This document shows, in pieces, positions 1 to 9,349 of a stretch of 64,000 nt of DNA (the first letter of the stretch is position 1; every line of letters begins with the position of its first letter). The DNA lies in NCBI GenBank assembly GCA_046329435.1, contig JAXLUR010000007.1, positions 248,001 through 312,000 of the forward strand, given 5' to 3'. The translations under genes and the position numbers were made by a program. The DNA comes from M3007 sp046329435 (GTDB taxonomy: Bacteria; Bacteroidota; Bacteroidia; Chitinophagales; Saprospiraceae). Below the pieces are notes generated by a model. It was not told the DNA's origin. It worked only from the letters and a program-made list of their open reading frames with translations, and made no database searches.

Positions 1-21
1 GGGACCAACGAATGCGCACGC

Positions 22-402
22 TCACCCTGGCCACTTTTTGATCATTTTTCCGATCCCTGCTTCAATATCGGCGAAGGGTAATTCTTCGCGGGCGATAAAC
101 ATGAGCAACAGAGCCACCCGGCGCGTGCCCAGTTTTTCATAAAGGTCCGATTTCTGCAGACGATAGGCCTCGCGTATTCTGCGTTTCATCAGGTTGCGCG
201 ATACGGCTGTTTTGAAATGTTTTTTGGGGACCGTAATCACGACCTGCGCCGGCGCGCCGTGGCCGGCATCGGTTTGTTCCGGCAATTGCAGCCACACCAC
301 CCGCAGCGGATAGGCCATCAGCACCTGGCCTTCCTTGAACAAACGGCTGATGAGCGTGGGGCTCTTAAGCCGTTCCTGCCTCCCGAAAGTAAAACGCGTC
401 AT
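22..402 (-). CDS. rnpA: Ribonuclease P protein component
   Basis: 126 residues, the usual RnpA length. RnpA is the protein subunit of RNase P, which binds the catalytic RNA and helps remove 5' leaders from pre-tRNAs. The basic RNA-binding signature is visible in the middle (VPKKHFKTAVSRN followed by LMKRRIREAYR), and the N-terminus (FTFGRQERLKSP) is family-typical. It lies downstream of rpmH in the conserved rpmH-rnpA order, but about 220 bases separate the two and that gap carries terminator-like hairpins. No promoter for rnpA itself was found. The start is the ATG at 402. Confidence 0.95.
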   Translation of the reverse strand: MTRFTFGRQERLKSPTLISRLFKEGQVLMAYPLRVVWLQLPEQTDAGHGAPAQVVITVPKKHFKTAVSRNLMKRRIREAYRLQKSDLYEKLGTRRVALLLMFIAREELPFADIEAGIGKMIKKWPG

Positions 403-509
403 GCGGCAAATGTAAAACAGCGGCCCGATTGCAGGTTAGGTACAGCTGACTGCCTTGTTGCCGATATTGCAGGAAATAAAAAAAGCCGGCCCAGGGGCTG
501 GAACGGCAG

Positions 510-533
510 AAAAAAGCCAACCCGAAGGTTGGC
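510..533 (-). terminator. Intrinsic terminator between rpmH and rnpA
   Basis: On the minus strand a perfect 7-bp stem (GCCAACC / GGTTGGC, tetraloop TTCG) is followed directly by six T. It lies about 90 bases downstream of the rpmH stop and 110 bases before the rnpA start. The UUCG loop and U-tract are classic intrinsic terminator features. Confidence 0.7.
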
Positions 534-581
534 AATTTAAATGAGGCCGGCTGTAAGGCCGATACAACTGGACGCCAGGGC

Positions 582-607
582 AAAAAGGCGGCTTATCTCA
601 AGCCGCC
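582..607 (-). terminator. Intrinsic terminator directly after rpmH
   Basis: A GGCGGCT/AGCCGCC stem with a 7-base loop is followed on the minus strand by five T. It begins about 17 bases beyond the rpmH stop codon. It is the first of the hairpins between rpmH and rnpA. Confidence 0.65.
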
Positions 608-623
608 GACTTGCGGGCGACGT

Positions 624-779
624 TTACTTGAGGCGGCGCTCATCGGAGACCGAGAGTTTCCAGCGGCCTTGTTTGCGGCGGCGGGCCAGCACTTTGCGGC
701 CGTTCTTGGATTCCATACGCGAGCGGAAACCGTGTTTGTTCTTACGGACGCGGCGGGATGGTTGGTAGGTACGTTTCAT
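624..779 (-). CDS. rpmH: 50S ribosomal protein L34
   Basis: 51 residues beginning MKRTYQPSRRVRKNKHGF, the near-invariant L34 N-terminus. L34 is a small basic protein of the large ribosomal subunit. A longer reading frame continues upstream to 857, but the family N-terminus fixes the start at the ATG at 779. A promoter matching the Bacteroidota consensus lies 45-80 bases upstream. A hairpin with a T-tract follows the stop, so much of its transcript may end before rnpA. Confidence 0.97.
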   Translation of the reverse strand: MKRTYQPSRRVRKNKHGFRSRMESKNGRKVLARRRKQGRWKLSVSDERRLK

Positions 780-823
780 CGCTATTTCGAAATAAGAAAA
801 TTCTTGTCCAGAAAAAGGGAGCG

Positions 824-858
824 CAAAGGTAGGTTTAGGTTTTGGAAAATCCAGCAAA
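824..858 (-). promoter_or_regulatory. Promoter of rpmH (TTTG-N23-TACCTTTG)
   Basis: On the minus strand a -33 TTTG (855-858) is followed after 23 bases by TACCTTTG (824-831), matching the Bacteroidota consensus TTG-N17-23-TAnnTTTG. It lies 44 bases upstream of the rpmH ATG. Confidence 0.75.
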
Positions 859-1062
859 CTATTGCCAAAAAATCCGGTTTAGGCAATGGATTTTTCGCCG
901 GCAGTTGAAAGTGAAGCGTCTGCGAGCGCCAAAAAGGCTTGATAATGGCCAGTACAAGACAATTTACGGGGTTAATGTTGTTTTAAATGGTCAATTATTT
1001 TCTGCCGGCCGCCGCCAATGCCCGTAATTTGCACGACTAAAATAATGGCCAAATTATTCTCC

Positions 1063-3213
1063 ATGAAATTTCGATTGTTGCTGTTGGCCTTGCTGAGCAC
1101 GGCAAGCCTTTTCGCCCAGAAACCGGTCAAGTGGTCATTTTCGACCAAAGATGCCGGCAACTGCCAGGTGGATCTGATTTTCACCGCCTCGATCGAGGAT
1201 GGCTGGTACACCTACTCGCAATTTGTCGAAAGCGATGAAGGCCCCTTGCCCACCACTTTTACCTATGCTGAGGGGCCGCATTTCAAACTGATCGGCAAGG
1301 CGGAAGAAGGCGGCGGCAAAATCAAAATTTATGACAAGGTCTTCGGTGTCAACGTGACCAAGTTCAAACACAACGCCATTTTTACCCAGCGTGTAGAGGT
1401 GAAAGACCCCTCCAAACCGATCGAAGGTTATCTGGAGTTCATGGTTTGCAACGATGAAACCTGCCTGCCGCCCACCACTGTAGATTTCAAGTTCACGGTC
1501 AATTGTAGCGCGGCGCCCAAACCCGCCGACAAGCCTGCCGACAAACCCGCCGATGGCAAAACGGGCGAAGCGCCGACGGCCGCCCCTACCGACGGCACAG
1601 GTACTGCCGCCACCCCTCCGGCCGAAACGACGCCTGACCAGCAACAGGCAGGAAACGGTATGGCCACCCCAAACGACCCCAATTTCAAGGGATTTTTCGA
1701 TGCTAAACGGGAAGCCATCAATTCTGCCAAATTCGTCAACGACTGCGGCATTGTGGAGACCAGGGACCGTTCGCTGTTCTGGGTATTTCTGGGCGGATTT
1801 CTTGGCGGTTTGCTGGCTTTGCTGACGCCCTGTGTTTTCCCGATGATCCCGATGACGGTGAGTTTTTTCGTCAAGCGTTCAAAAGACCGTGCCACTGGGC
1901 TGCGCAACGCACTTTGGTACGGCGGCAGTATCGTGGTGATTTACGCCGGTATCGGCATTTTGCTGACCAGTTTGTTCGGGCCCACCATCCTCAACGAGTT
2001 GAGCACCAATATGTGGTTCAACATCGCTTTTTTCCTGATTTTCATCGTGTTTGCGCTGTCGTTTTTCGGCATGTTCGAAATTACGCTGCCTTCCTCGTGG
2101 GTCAACAAAAGCGACGAGATGGCCGACAAAGGCGGTATGCTGGGCATTTTTTTTATGGCTGCCACGCTGGCCCTCGTGTCGTTTTCATGCACAGGCCCCA
2201 TCGTGGGCACCTTGCTGGTCGAAACGGCTAAAACCAATGCCGGAGAAGCGCTTTTCGGTTTTATTCCCGTGCGCCCGACGGTAGGCATGTTCGGTTTCGG
2301 TCTGGCGCTTGCCCTGCCGTTTGCCCTGTTTGCCATGTTTCCCGGCTGGCTCAATTCGCTGCCCAAATCGGGCGGCTGGATGGACAATGTGAAACTCACG
2401 CTCGGCTTCGTCGAGGTAGCGCTCGCCCTCAAGTTCCTCAGCACGGCCGATATGGTGTCGCACTGGGGGGTGTTGAAATTCGAACTTTTCCTCGGCCTGT
2501 GGCTGATCATTGCGCTCTTGCTGACCTTGTATCAAATGGGCGTGTTCAACTGGAAAGGCGCGAAAGGCCGGCCGGGTCCGATCCGTTCGTTGGTGGGCGT
2601 GGCTGCTCTGGCCTTCTGCATTTATCTCGGCTATGGTCTGTTCAATTACAAATCCCTGTCCCTGCTGAGCGGCCTGGCTCCCCCGGTGCATTACAACTTC
2701 TTCCGCCCGATGGATTGCCCGCACAATCTGAACTGCTTCCATGATTTTGACGAAGGGCTGGCAGAGGCCAAACGCCAGAACAAGCCGCTTTTTGTCGACT
2801 TCACCGGCTATGGCTGCGTCAACTGCCGCAAAATGGAAGAAAACGTATGGCACCGACCGGGCATCATCGAACACTTGCGCAACAACTACATCGTGGTATC
2901 GCTTTACGTCGATGATAAGGAACGGCTCTTCCCCGACAATAAATTCTCCTACTTGCTCGACCCCCACACCGGCGACAAACTGCGTACCGTGGGCGACAAA
3001 TGGAGCGCATTCCAGGTCAACAACTTTGGGGTCAGCGCCCAACCCTACTATGTGCTGATGCACAACGACGGCGTCACCTTGCTGAACCAGCCCACCGACT
3101 ATCAGAGGGGCCACGAACCCGATGTGTACAAAGCTTTTCTCGACTGTGGCTACAATGCGTTCCTGAGTTTGAAAGACAAGCCGCAACAGCCGCTTCTGGG
3201 CTCAAAAGAATAA
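1063..3213 (+). CDS. dsbD: Thiol:disulfide interchange protein DsbD (three-domain)
   Basis: 716 residues from the ATG at 1063, chosen because it begins a clear signal peptide (MKFRLLLLALLSTASLFAQ). The frame is open further upstream to 1018. DsbD carries electrons from cytoplasmic thioredoxin across the inner membrane to periplasmic reductases. Order of parts: N-terminal periplasmic domain (about 20-150), Pro/Ala-rich linker with repeated KPAD, an eight-helix-like core carrying the paired cysteines C257 (LTPCVFPMIP) and C376 (SFSCTGP), then a C-terminal thioredoxin-like domain with C585 and C588 (GCVNC). All redox cysteines expected of a working DsbD core and C-domain are present. A terminator hairpin follows. 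Confidence 0.9.
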   Translation: MKFRLLLLALLSTASLFAQKPVKWSFSTKDAGNCQVDLIFTASIEDGWYTYSQFVESDEGPLPTTFTYAEGPHFKLIGKAEEGGGKIKIYDKVFGVNVTKFKHNAIFTQRVEVKDPSKPIEGYLEFMVCNDETCLPPTTVDFKFTVNCSAAPKPADKPADKPADGKTGEAPTAAPTDGTGTAATPPAETTPDQQQAGNGMATPNDPNFKGFFDAKREAINSAKFVNDCGIVETRDRSLFWVFLGGFLGGLLALLTPCVFPMIPMTVSFFVKRSKDRATGLRNALWYGGSIVVIYAGIGILLTSLFGPTILNELSTNMWFNIAFFLIFIVFALSFFGMFEITLPSSWVNKSDEMADKGGMLGIFFMAATLALVSFSCTGPIVGTLLVETAKTNAGEALFGFIPVRPTVGMFGFGLALALPFALFAMFPGWLNSLPKSGGWMDNVKLTLGFVEVALALKFLSTADMVSHWGVLKFELFLGLWLIIALLLTLYQMGVFNWKGAKGRPGPIRSLVGVAALAFCIYLGYGLFNYKSLSLLSGLAPPVHYNFFRPMDCPHNLNCFHDFDEGLAEAKRQNKPLFVDFTGYGCVNCRKMEENVWHRPGIIEHLRNNYIVVSLYVDDKERLFPDNKFSYLLDPHTGDKLRTVGDKWSAFQVNNFGVSAQPYYVLMHNDGVTLLNQPTDYQRGHEPDVYKAFLDCGYNAFLSLKDKPQQPLLGSKE

Positions 3214-3236
3214 GTCCTTCCCAACTGTTGCGAAGA

Positions 3237-3266
3237 GCCATTTCCTGAAAGGGGAATGGCTTTTTT
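3237..3266 (+). terminator. Intrinsic terminator after dsbD
   Basis: Stem GCCATTTCC with GGGAATGGC (one G-T pair), a small A-rich loop and six T. It begins 24 bases after the dsbD stop. Confidence 0.75.
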
Positions 3267-3336
3267 CTTGGGTGAAACCTTGCATTTGCTTTGAAAAAGG
3301 ATTAAATTTAGGGTTGTTTCACCCAATCCGTTTACC

Positions 3337-5880
3337 ATGAAAAAGGCTGTATTTACTTTGTTTTGTCTGTCGATTTACCTGCTTTCGATGGCCCAAAACA
3401 GTTTTGAACGCCACTACGGCGCAGGCTCCTCCCTCGACGAATTTGTTGCCGTAACGAATACCCCGGACGGTGGCTGGCTCTTTGCCGGTCGTACCGTGAA
3501 CTTTGGCAGCCAGGGCGCCGACCTCCTGCTCGTACACACCGATACGGAAGGCGATACACTCTGGTTGCGAACCTGGGGCGGGGCCGGCGACGAAGCCGCC
3601 ACGGCCTTGCAGGCCGCTCCCGGCGGCGGTTATTTCGTGAGCGGGTACGTCAGTTCGCCGGCCGGCGACCGCGACTGGCTCGTCCTGAAAATCGGCGACG
3701 ATGGCCAGGAAATCTGGCACGCCACTTTTGGCGAAGACAAGGACGATGTCTGTACAGGCATCGTTCCGCTGGCCAACGGCAGCGTCATCGGGGTGGGGCA
3801 TTTTACCACCAGTTTGTATCAGGACATCATGGCGATGTATTTCGATGCAACCGGCAATGTGGTATGGGGCAAGCAGTACGATGCGCCGAGTTTTAACCTG
3901 AACAATCCGATCGGCGCGATCGCCGTCGACAACGGATTTATACTGGCGCAGGAGGATGGCGTGCTGCGCGGCATCGATCTGCTGGGTACGCCGCAATGGC
4001 AGAACAACCTGCTCGATCCCGCCGGCTCTACGGTGCGCCTCGACCGCATAAAACGCGTTCCGGACGGCACAATCATGCTGTGTGGCGAGACGTTTTCAGG
4101 CACTCCGTTCTATGCCCGGATCGACGAAGACGGCACACTGCTCGATTTCAGGTCCTTCTGGGCGCCGTTTTTTCCGCCGTTTCCCGGCAGTTACCGCGCT
4201 GCCGACATCGCGCCCCTTCCGGATGGCCGGGTGGCGCTGGTACTCCGGCGTTCCTATCCCGGTTTCGAAACCGGCGACGAACTGGTACTGGCGGTGTACA
4301 ATCCCGCTATCTTCGGTTTTACCTGGACGGCCGATTATGCCACCGCAGGGCTGGCCGGCCTGCTGCCGGTACGTTCCCTGCTGCCAATGCCCGACGGCGG
4401 CTTTTTGCTCGCAGGCTCCATTGCAACCCCTGCGGAGGGCGTAGAGGCATTTTATCAACGTTATACCCCGGACGGCATGCTGGTTTCTTCTGAAAAATAC
4501 GGCGTTGCAGGCGTATGGGATGTGGAAAACGGCTATGCGGTAGTACCAACTGCTGACAACGGTTTCGTCGTCCTGGGCAGCAAGATAACGGCGGGCAATG
4601 GTACCGACTTTTGGCTCGTCAGGACGGATGCCAACGGCACGGTGCAATGGGATGGCCTCTACGGCCTGCCTGGCGACGAATGGCCTGTCGACCTCGATAT
4701 TGCTGCCGACGGCGGCTTTCTGGCGGCCGGTACAGACGCATTGCAGCGCCTGCGCGTAATGAAAATCGCGGCATCCGGTCAAACCCAATGGATACGTACC
4801 TACGATCTGGAACTTGCCGACCGGCATATGACCGTACATGGATTGCCCGATGGCGGTTCGGCGCTCGCGTTTACACGTGTCTCTGATGATGCCAGCGGCT
4901 TTACGCAAGGTTTTCTGCTGCGGCTCGACAGCGATGGCGACAGCTTGTGGGGGCGTTCCTATCAGTTTACCACCCACGGAACGGCGCTGTATGGCCTCGA
5001 CCAGGCGCCAAACGGCAATTTTATCGTGGGCGGCTTTGTGGAGACCGACCAAGGCTACGTGTACCCGGCATCGGCCATCACCGATGCCGACGGCGCACCC
5101 CTGACCTGGACATCTTACAATACGCAGGATCTACAAGCCATCCTGCTCGATGTTGTTGCCGATCCCGGCGGCGGCTGGGTGGGCACGGGTGTTCGGGTGG
5201 ATAGCACCAGCGGCACTTTTTTCCCGTTTTTTCTCCGCGTCGATTTTAGCGGAACGCCCGTCTGGCTGACCAAGCCGGATTACCCCGGCGCCATCAGTTC
5301 GGCTGCCTGGGCTGCTGCCCGCCAGCCGCTGCCCGATGCTACTTTCCTTTTTGAAGAAACCCTGCTGCAGCACGGAGGTCTGCCGCTGCTGGATACACGG
5401 GATCGGGTGGGCGCTGTTCAAAAACTCGACGGACAAGGACAGTTGTTGTGTACCGAAATGTTCGGCCAGGGCCATGCCGCCGCATTCCTTGGCGGTGCCG
5501 CCACCGCTGATGGCGGCGCAATAGCCGTTGGTTCAGGCATTTTTAATCAATCCAGGGATGTATTTCTGGTAAAGGTCGGGCCCGATTGCGCCGTGGGATT
5601 TATGACGCCTTTGCAGGCTCCGTTCGAAGTGATCTTGTCGCCCAATCCGTCGCCGGGCGATTTGGCAATCCGATTGTCGGGAGAGGCGCATGGCGAGGTC
5701 GAGTTCAGGGTATTCAAAGCCGACGGTACTCCGATATTAAGCGGGAGCGGTGAAAAATCGGCCGGTGTGGACTGGCAGCAACAATGCTCGCTCGCACAGC
5801 TGCCCAAGGGGGCGTATTTTATCTGGGTAAAAGTGGGGCAGCAAGCCCGGACACAGAGCTGGATAAAAACAGGCTGGTAA
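3337..5880 (+). CDS. T9SS type A cargo protein with repeated propeller-like motifs
   Basis: 847 residues with a signal peptide (MKKAVFTLFCLSIYLLSMAQ). The body repeats a pattern of about 50 residues of the form 'DGG(F/W)L.AG......D.(L/W)L.(K/R).D..G...W...YG', as in secreted beta-propeller proteins of Bacteroidota. The last 85 residues (from about FEVILSPNPSPGD) form a T9SS type A sorting domain: an SPNPSPG start, a GEVEFRVFKADG strand, and a LPKGAYFIWVKVG end. It should cross the outer membrane by T9SS and become cell-attached or released. No catalytic motif is visible, so the ligand is unknown. Confidence 0.85.
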   Translation: MKKAVFTLFCLSIYLLSMAQNSFERHYGAGSSLDEFVAVTNTPDGGWLFAGRTVNFGSQGADLLLVHTDTEGDTLWLRTWGGAGDEAATALQAAPGGGYFVSGYVSSPAGDRDWLVLKIGDDGQEIWHATFGEDKDDVCTGIVPLANGSVIGVGHFTTSLYQDIMAMYFDATGNVVWGKQYDAPSFNLNNPIGAIAVDNGFILAQEDGVLRGIDLLGTPQWQNNLLDPAGSTVRLDRIKRVPDGTIMLCGETFSGTPFYARIDEDGTLLDFRSFWAPFFPPFPGSYRAADIAPLPDGRVALVLRRSYPGFETGDELVLAVYNPAIFGFTWTADYATAGLAGLLPVRSLLPMPDGGFLLAGSIATPAEGVEAFYQRYTPDGMLVSSEKYGVAGVWDVENGYAVVPTADNGFVVLGSKITAGNGTDFWLVRTDANGTVQWDGLYGLPGDEWPVDLDIAADGGFLAAGTDALQRLRVMKIAASGQTQWIRTYDLELADRHMTVHGLPDGGSALAFTRVSDDASGFTQGFLLRLDSDGDSLWGRSYQFTTHGTALYGLDQAPNGNFIVGGFVETDQGYVYPASAITDADGAPLTWTSYNTQDLQAILLDVVADPGGGWVGTGVRVDSTSGTFFPFFLRVDFSGTPVWLTKPDYPGAISSAAWAAARQPLPDATFLFEETLLQHGGLPLLDTRDRVGAVQKLDGQGQLLCTEMFGQGHAAAFLGGAATADGGAIAVGSGIFNQSRDVFLVKVGPDCAVGFMTPLQAPFEVILSPNPSPGDLAIRLSGEAHGEVEFRVFKADGTPILSGSGEKSAGVDWQQQCSLAQLPKGAYFIWVKVGQQARTQSWIKTGW

Positions 5881-5883
5881 AAC

Positions 5884-5919
5884 AAAAGGCCTGCGGTGAC
5901 GGATCACTGCAGGCCTTTT
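5884..5919. terminator. Bidirectional terminator
   Basis: A 16-base arm (AAAAGGCCTGCGGTGA) pairs with TCACTGCAGGCCTTTT, with one mismatch and a 4-base loop. A T-tract lies on the plus side and an A-tract on the other side. It sits between convergent genes, the T9SS cargo gene and the M23 peptidase gene. Confidence 0.8.
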
Positions 5920-5940
5920 GACTTTTATGAGCGTTGAACA

Positions 5941-7305
5941 TCAGGGGTTGGTCCCGTCTTTTTGTTCGGATGCTGCGCGGTCTTTGTAAATCTCGTCTTG
6001 GGTGCGGTAGGGCACTGCGTTGAGTTGTTGCAGCAGTTGGTCGCGTACGCCGACGAACTGCTGGAAATCGGCGCCGGTGATCGGCTGCGGCTGCGGCAGG
6101 TTGAGGCGGAGGTGATCCACTTCACGGCCGTTTTTCCAGAAACGGAAGCAGACGTGCGGGCCGGTAGCCAGGCCTGTTGCGCCGACATAACCGATTGTTT
6201 GTCCCTGCGCCACGTGTGCGCCGGGGCGAATGCCGCGGGCAAAACCGCTCATGTGCAGGTATTGCGTTTGATAGGTGCCGTCGTGGCGGATTTTGACGTA
6301 GTTGCCGTTGCCGCCTTTGCGGGTTGCTTCGGTCACAACGCCTTCGGCTACCGCAATGATCGGCGTGCCGTAGGGTGCGGCATAGTCGGTGCCATGGTGC
6401 GGCCGGTTGTAGCCCAGGATCGGGTGGAATCGATTCTGGCTGTAACGGCTCGAAATACGGCTGAATTTGACCGGCGCTTTCAGGAATGCCTTGCGGGCTG
6501 GGCGGCCGTCGAAATCGAAATAATTGCACTTTTCGCCTTCTTTTTCAAAGTTGAAAGCGTAGTACTCCTTGCCATCGCGCTCGTACACGGCGGCAATAAT
6601 TTTGCCGGTACCGACTGCCTGGCCTTCCACGAAGTGTTGTTCGTACACCACCTTAAAACGGTCGCCCTGTTTTTGGTGGTAAAAATCAACCGAGGAGGAG
6701 AGTATGTCGATCATGCCGTCGGCTACCTCGTCGCTGAGGCCGTTGTCGGTCATAGCCTGCCAGAAGCTGGTTTCGAGTACCCCCGAATTGGCCACAACTT
6801 TTGTTTCTACCTCGCGTTTCACCACCTCGACATCGAAGGGTTCGCGCAAGTGGAAGATCACATATTCGTAGGGAGAGGGTTCGTACACCATGGCTACGGG
6901 CGTGCCGCCGGCGGGTTCTGACAAGAAATTGAGTTTCTTGCCGACGCGCATGGTGTTGATGTTGAATTTGCCCTTGCAATTCTCCACGAGGCGGTTGACA
7001 TCGGCATAGGCAATGCCCTGATTGACCAGAATCTGGCCGAGCACGTCGCCGGAGCGGAGTTCGTCTTCGAAGAGGTGGAATTTGTCGAGAGAATATCCCC
7101 AGTGCACATTGTCGGGGACAACTGGAAGCGCATCGAGTGCGGGATCGGCGAAAACCAGCGCCGCGGCCTGGTGATTTTTAGCGAGTTGGAAGGTGGCGGC
7201 CAGCAGAGCAACAGACAAGCCGGCGAAGCCGGTGAGTATCAGGGAGCGGCGCCGGCGCCAGAATTGCCGCAACCTGGATTGCAGCTTTTGGTCGTGGTGA
7301 TGCAC
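5941..7305 (-). CDS. M23 family metallopeptidase (LytM/LasA-type), variant zinc site
   Basis: 454 residues, starting at a GTG (7305) because an in-frame stop lies just upstream. A basic N-terminus and one membrane helix (about 21-41) anchor it in the inner membrane. A LysM-like/OapA-like region (about 65-240) is followed by the M23 domain (about 285-400). Visible residues are H303 and D307 (HHGTD), H351 (QYLHMSG) and H384 (GPHVCF). M23 enzymes cut peptidoglycan cross-links or peptide stems. The usual HxH pair reads H384-V-C386, so the third zinc ligand is cysteine instead of histidine. Likely a cell-wall hydrolase, though it could be a regulator with reduced activity. Confidence 0.85.
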   Translation of the reverse strand: MHHHDQKLQSRLRQFWRRRRSLILTGFAGLSVALLAATFQLAKNHQAAALVFADPALDALPVVPDNVHWGYSLDKFHLFEDELRSGDVLGQILVNQGIAYADVNRLVENCKGKFNINTMRVGKKLNFLSEPAGGTPVAMVYEPSPYEYVIFHLREPFDVEVVKREVETKVVANSGVLETSFWQAMTDNGLSDEVADGMIDILSSSVDFYHQKQGDRFKVVYEQHFVEGQAVGTGKIIAAVYERDGKEYYAFNFEKEGEKCNYFDFDGRPARKAFLKAPVKFSRISSRYSQNRFHPILGYNRPHHGTDYAAPYGTPIIAVAEGVVTEATRKGGNGNYVKIRHDGTYQTQYLHMSGFARGIRPGAHVAQGQTIGYVGATGLATGPHVCFRFWKNGREVDHLRLNLPQPQPITGADFQQFVGVRDQLLQQLNAVPYRTQDEIYKDRAASEQKDGTNP

Positions 7306-7623
7306 GTTTTTGTCAGATGATTAGATGAACGGTTTAGCAAAATCGTTCCGCTTCGGGAGGAGGACTGGTTTGAAACGGGAAGAGGATTTTCGGGTTTGGC
7401 CGATTGAAAACAAGTATCTAACTAATTCTTTTTCAAGAAATTATATTAAAAACACATTTGGATCAAAACGGCGCGTTATCCTTTGGCTTCATACGCTGGG
7501 TGGCGGCAAAAATAGAAGGGCATTTGATTTTTACGCTATAAGCCTGCTTAAATTAACTAAAAATGTGTGGGCGGTTCGGACGGCTTTGCCCGACCTTTGC
7601 CCCCGATTTATCCCCTGTTTTTC
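7306..7623. other. Gene-free interval with AT-rich core
   Basis: A 318-base divergent interval. The centre (about 7415-7465) is much more AT-rich than the surroundings. Apart from the -7-like element at 7591-7599 I see no coding pattern, RNA gene or strong repeat here. Confidence 0.6.
7591..7599 (+). promoter_or_regulatory. -7-like element (CGACCTTTG)
   Basis: CGACCTTTG followed by C lies 24 bases before the ATG at 7624. The same sequence occurs before the genes at 23145 and 28085. It is one base off the TAnnTTTG consensus at T1, and a -33 element is not clear. Confidence 0.45.
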
Positions 7624-9324
7624 ATGCGCCAATGGATTGTTATTCTGCTTTTTGCAACGCCCTGGACGCTTAAATGCCAGACGCACACTTTCGATGCCGG
7701 CAACCTTGGCTGGGGCGCCACGGGCGATCCAGTGAGCCAGACGGCCGCCTGGCTCGCCAATGGCGGCAACCCCGGCGGCTACATCCGTGTGACGGACGCC
7801 TCGGTCGGCGGCACCTGGTATTTTGATGCGCCGGCAGCCTTTACCGGCAATAAATGCGACGCCTACGGCAGGTTTTTGCGCTACGACCAGTTTACAAGCG
7901 ATACCAGCAACCAGCAACTGACCGCCGGCCGGCCCGACGTACTGATCTTTGGCGCCGGCCTGATTCTGGCTTTCGACAACCCGTACAACCCCGGGCTGAG
8001 CTGGACCCATTACGACGTGCCTCTGGACGCCGCTGCCGGCTGGCGCCTCAACGACAACAACGGCCCCCTGGCGACCGAAGCACAAATCCGTGCTGCGCTG
8101 GCCGATGTGTCGGGCTTGCGCATCCGCGGCGAGTACCGTTCGCAGGAAGATTTCGGGGGGCTCGACAACGTAGTGCTGGAGAGCAATTTCAACTTCGACC
8201 TCGATGCCAACGACGATTCTGGCGCTTTTAACGGCGATTTTTTGTCGGACACGCTGTGCGCCCTCCCAGCCGGCATTGTCGATGAAGACGTAGTGCTGAG
8301 CTCGGAAAACGGGGTGGACTCGATCCGGATTACCATCCTGTTTGGCACGGCACTGGAGAGCCTGGAATGGAACAGCCTGCCGGCTGAAATCAATGTGCAG
8401 GTGTCGAGCGCCGGCCAGATCACGCTGGTCAATGGCGGCAACGCCTCGACAGCCGATTTTATCGCCGCAATGAAAGCCATTTTCTACCGGGATGCAGCGC
8501 CGCAACCCCTCCGTGATACCCGGCTGCTCGAATTCAGGGTGTTTACGCTCTGCGGCGAAACAGCGGTGGTCAATGCCTATCTGCCGGTTTATGCCAAACC
8601 GTTTGCGGGTTTCGACGGTGACACGACCGCTTGTGCCGGCAGCGCAGGTTTTGCGCTCTTGGCCTTGCTCGGCGGCAATCCAGGAGACGAAGGATACTGG
8701 CAGCCTGCTACCCGTACGCCCGGTATTTTCGACCCGGGCCGCGATGCCGCGGGGCTTTATTCGTACATCATACCGGGCGCGGGCGCCTGTCCGGGTGATA
8801 CGGCACTGGCGGCCGTGACCGTGCAGACCGGTTTTGATTTGGGGCGCGATACCACCGTTTGTTATGAGGACACGCTCACCCTGCATGTGCCTGCCGGCGT
8901 GCTCAACTGGCAATGGAACGACGGCAGCCGCGGGTCAACGCTCGCCGCTACCGGACCCGGCCTGTACAGCCTCGAAGGGCGCCTCGGCGAATGCGTTTTT
9001 TCAGACAGCGTACGGATTGATTACTACACCTGCCGGGAATGCCCGTTTTATGCACCAAATGCTTTTTCACCCAATGACGACGGGGAAAACGACCGATTTC
9101 AAGTGTTTTTGCCCTGCAACTGGCTGCGGTTTCGCCTCGAAATATTCGACCGATGGGGCGGACTGGTCTTCGCCGCAGACGATCCCGAAACCGCCTGGGA
9201 TGGCACTGCCCGGGGCCGCGAACCGTCGCAGGGCGTGTATATCTGGCGTGTGGAATGGACCGGCGAATTGTTCGGGCAGCCCCGCATCGTGAAAAAATCG
9301 GGCGACGTTTTGCTGCTGCGCTGA
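7624..9324 (+). CDS. T9SS type B (gliding motility-associated C-terminal domain) cargo protein
   Basis: 566 residues from the ATG at 7624, which begins a signal peptide (MRQWIVILLFATPWTLKCQ). The N-terminal third (FDAGNLGWGATGDP..., then a laminin-G-like beta-rich stretch) resembles the laminin B/IV-A-like domain of secreted proteins, and a cadherin-like or Ig-like region follows. The last 90 residues are a type B sorting domain: YAPNAFSPNDDGENDRF, then LEIFDRWGGLVF, WDGT and GVYIWRVEW. Type B cargo is exported by T9SS and usually stays surface-bound with the help of SprF-like proteins. No enzyme motif is visible, so an adhesion role is an inference. Confidence 0.85.
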   Translation: MRQWIVILLFATPWTLKCQTHTFDAGNLGWGATGDPVSQTAAWLANGGNPGGYIRVTDASVGGTWYFDAPAAFTGNKCDAYGRFLRYDQFTSDTSNQQLTAGRPDVLIFGAGLILAFDNPYNPGLSWTHYDVPLDAAAGWRLNDNNGPLATEAQIRAALADVSGLRIRGEYRSQEDFGGLDNVVLESNFNFDLDANDDSGAFNGDFLSDTLCALPAGIVDEDVVLSSENGVDSIRITILFGTALESLEWNSLPAEINVQVSSAGQITLVNGGNASTADFIAAMKAIFYRDAAPQPLRDTRLLEFRVFTLCGETAVVNAYLPVYAKPFAGFDGDTTACAGSAGFALLALLGGNPGDEGYWQPATRTPGIFDPGRDAAGLYSYIIPGAGACPGDTALAAVTVQTGFDLGRDTTVCYEDTLTLHVPAGVLNWQWNDGSRGSTLAATGPGLYSLEGRLGECVFSDSVRIDYYTCRECPFYAPNAFSPNDDGENDRFQVFLPCNWLRFRLEIFDRWGGLVFAADDPETAWDGTARGREPSQGVYIWRVEWTGELFGQPRIVKKSGDVLLLR

Positions 9325-9349
9325 GTGGTCGGGCTGACAGGGTGTTTTG

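Noticed and set aside
365..583. A 72-codon minus-strand frame between rpmH and rnpA
   Set aside because: It overlaps the rnpA start and two terminator hairpins and has no family resemblance.
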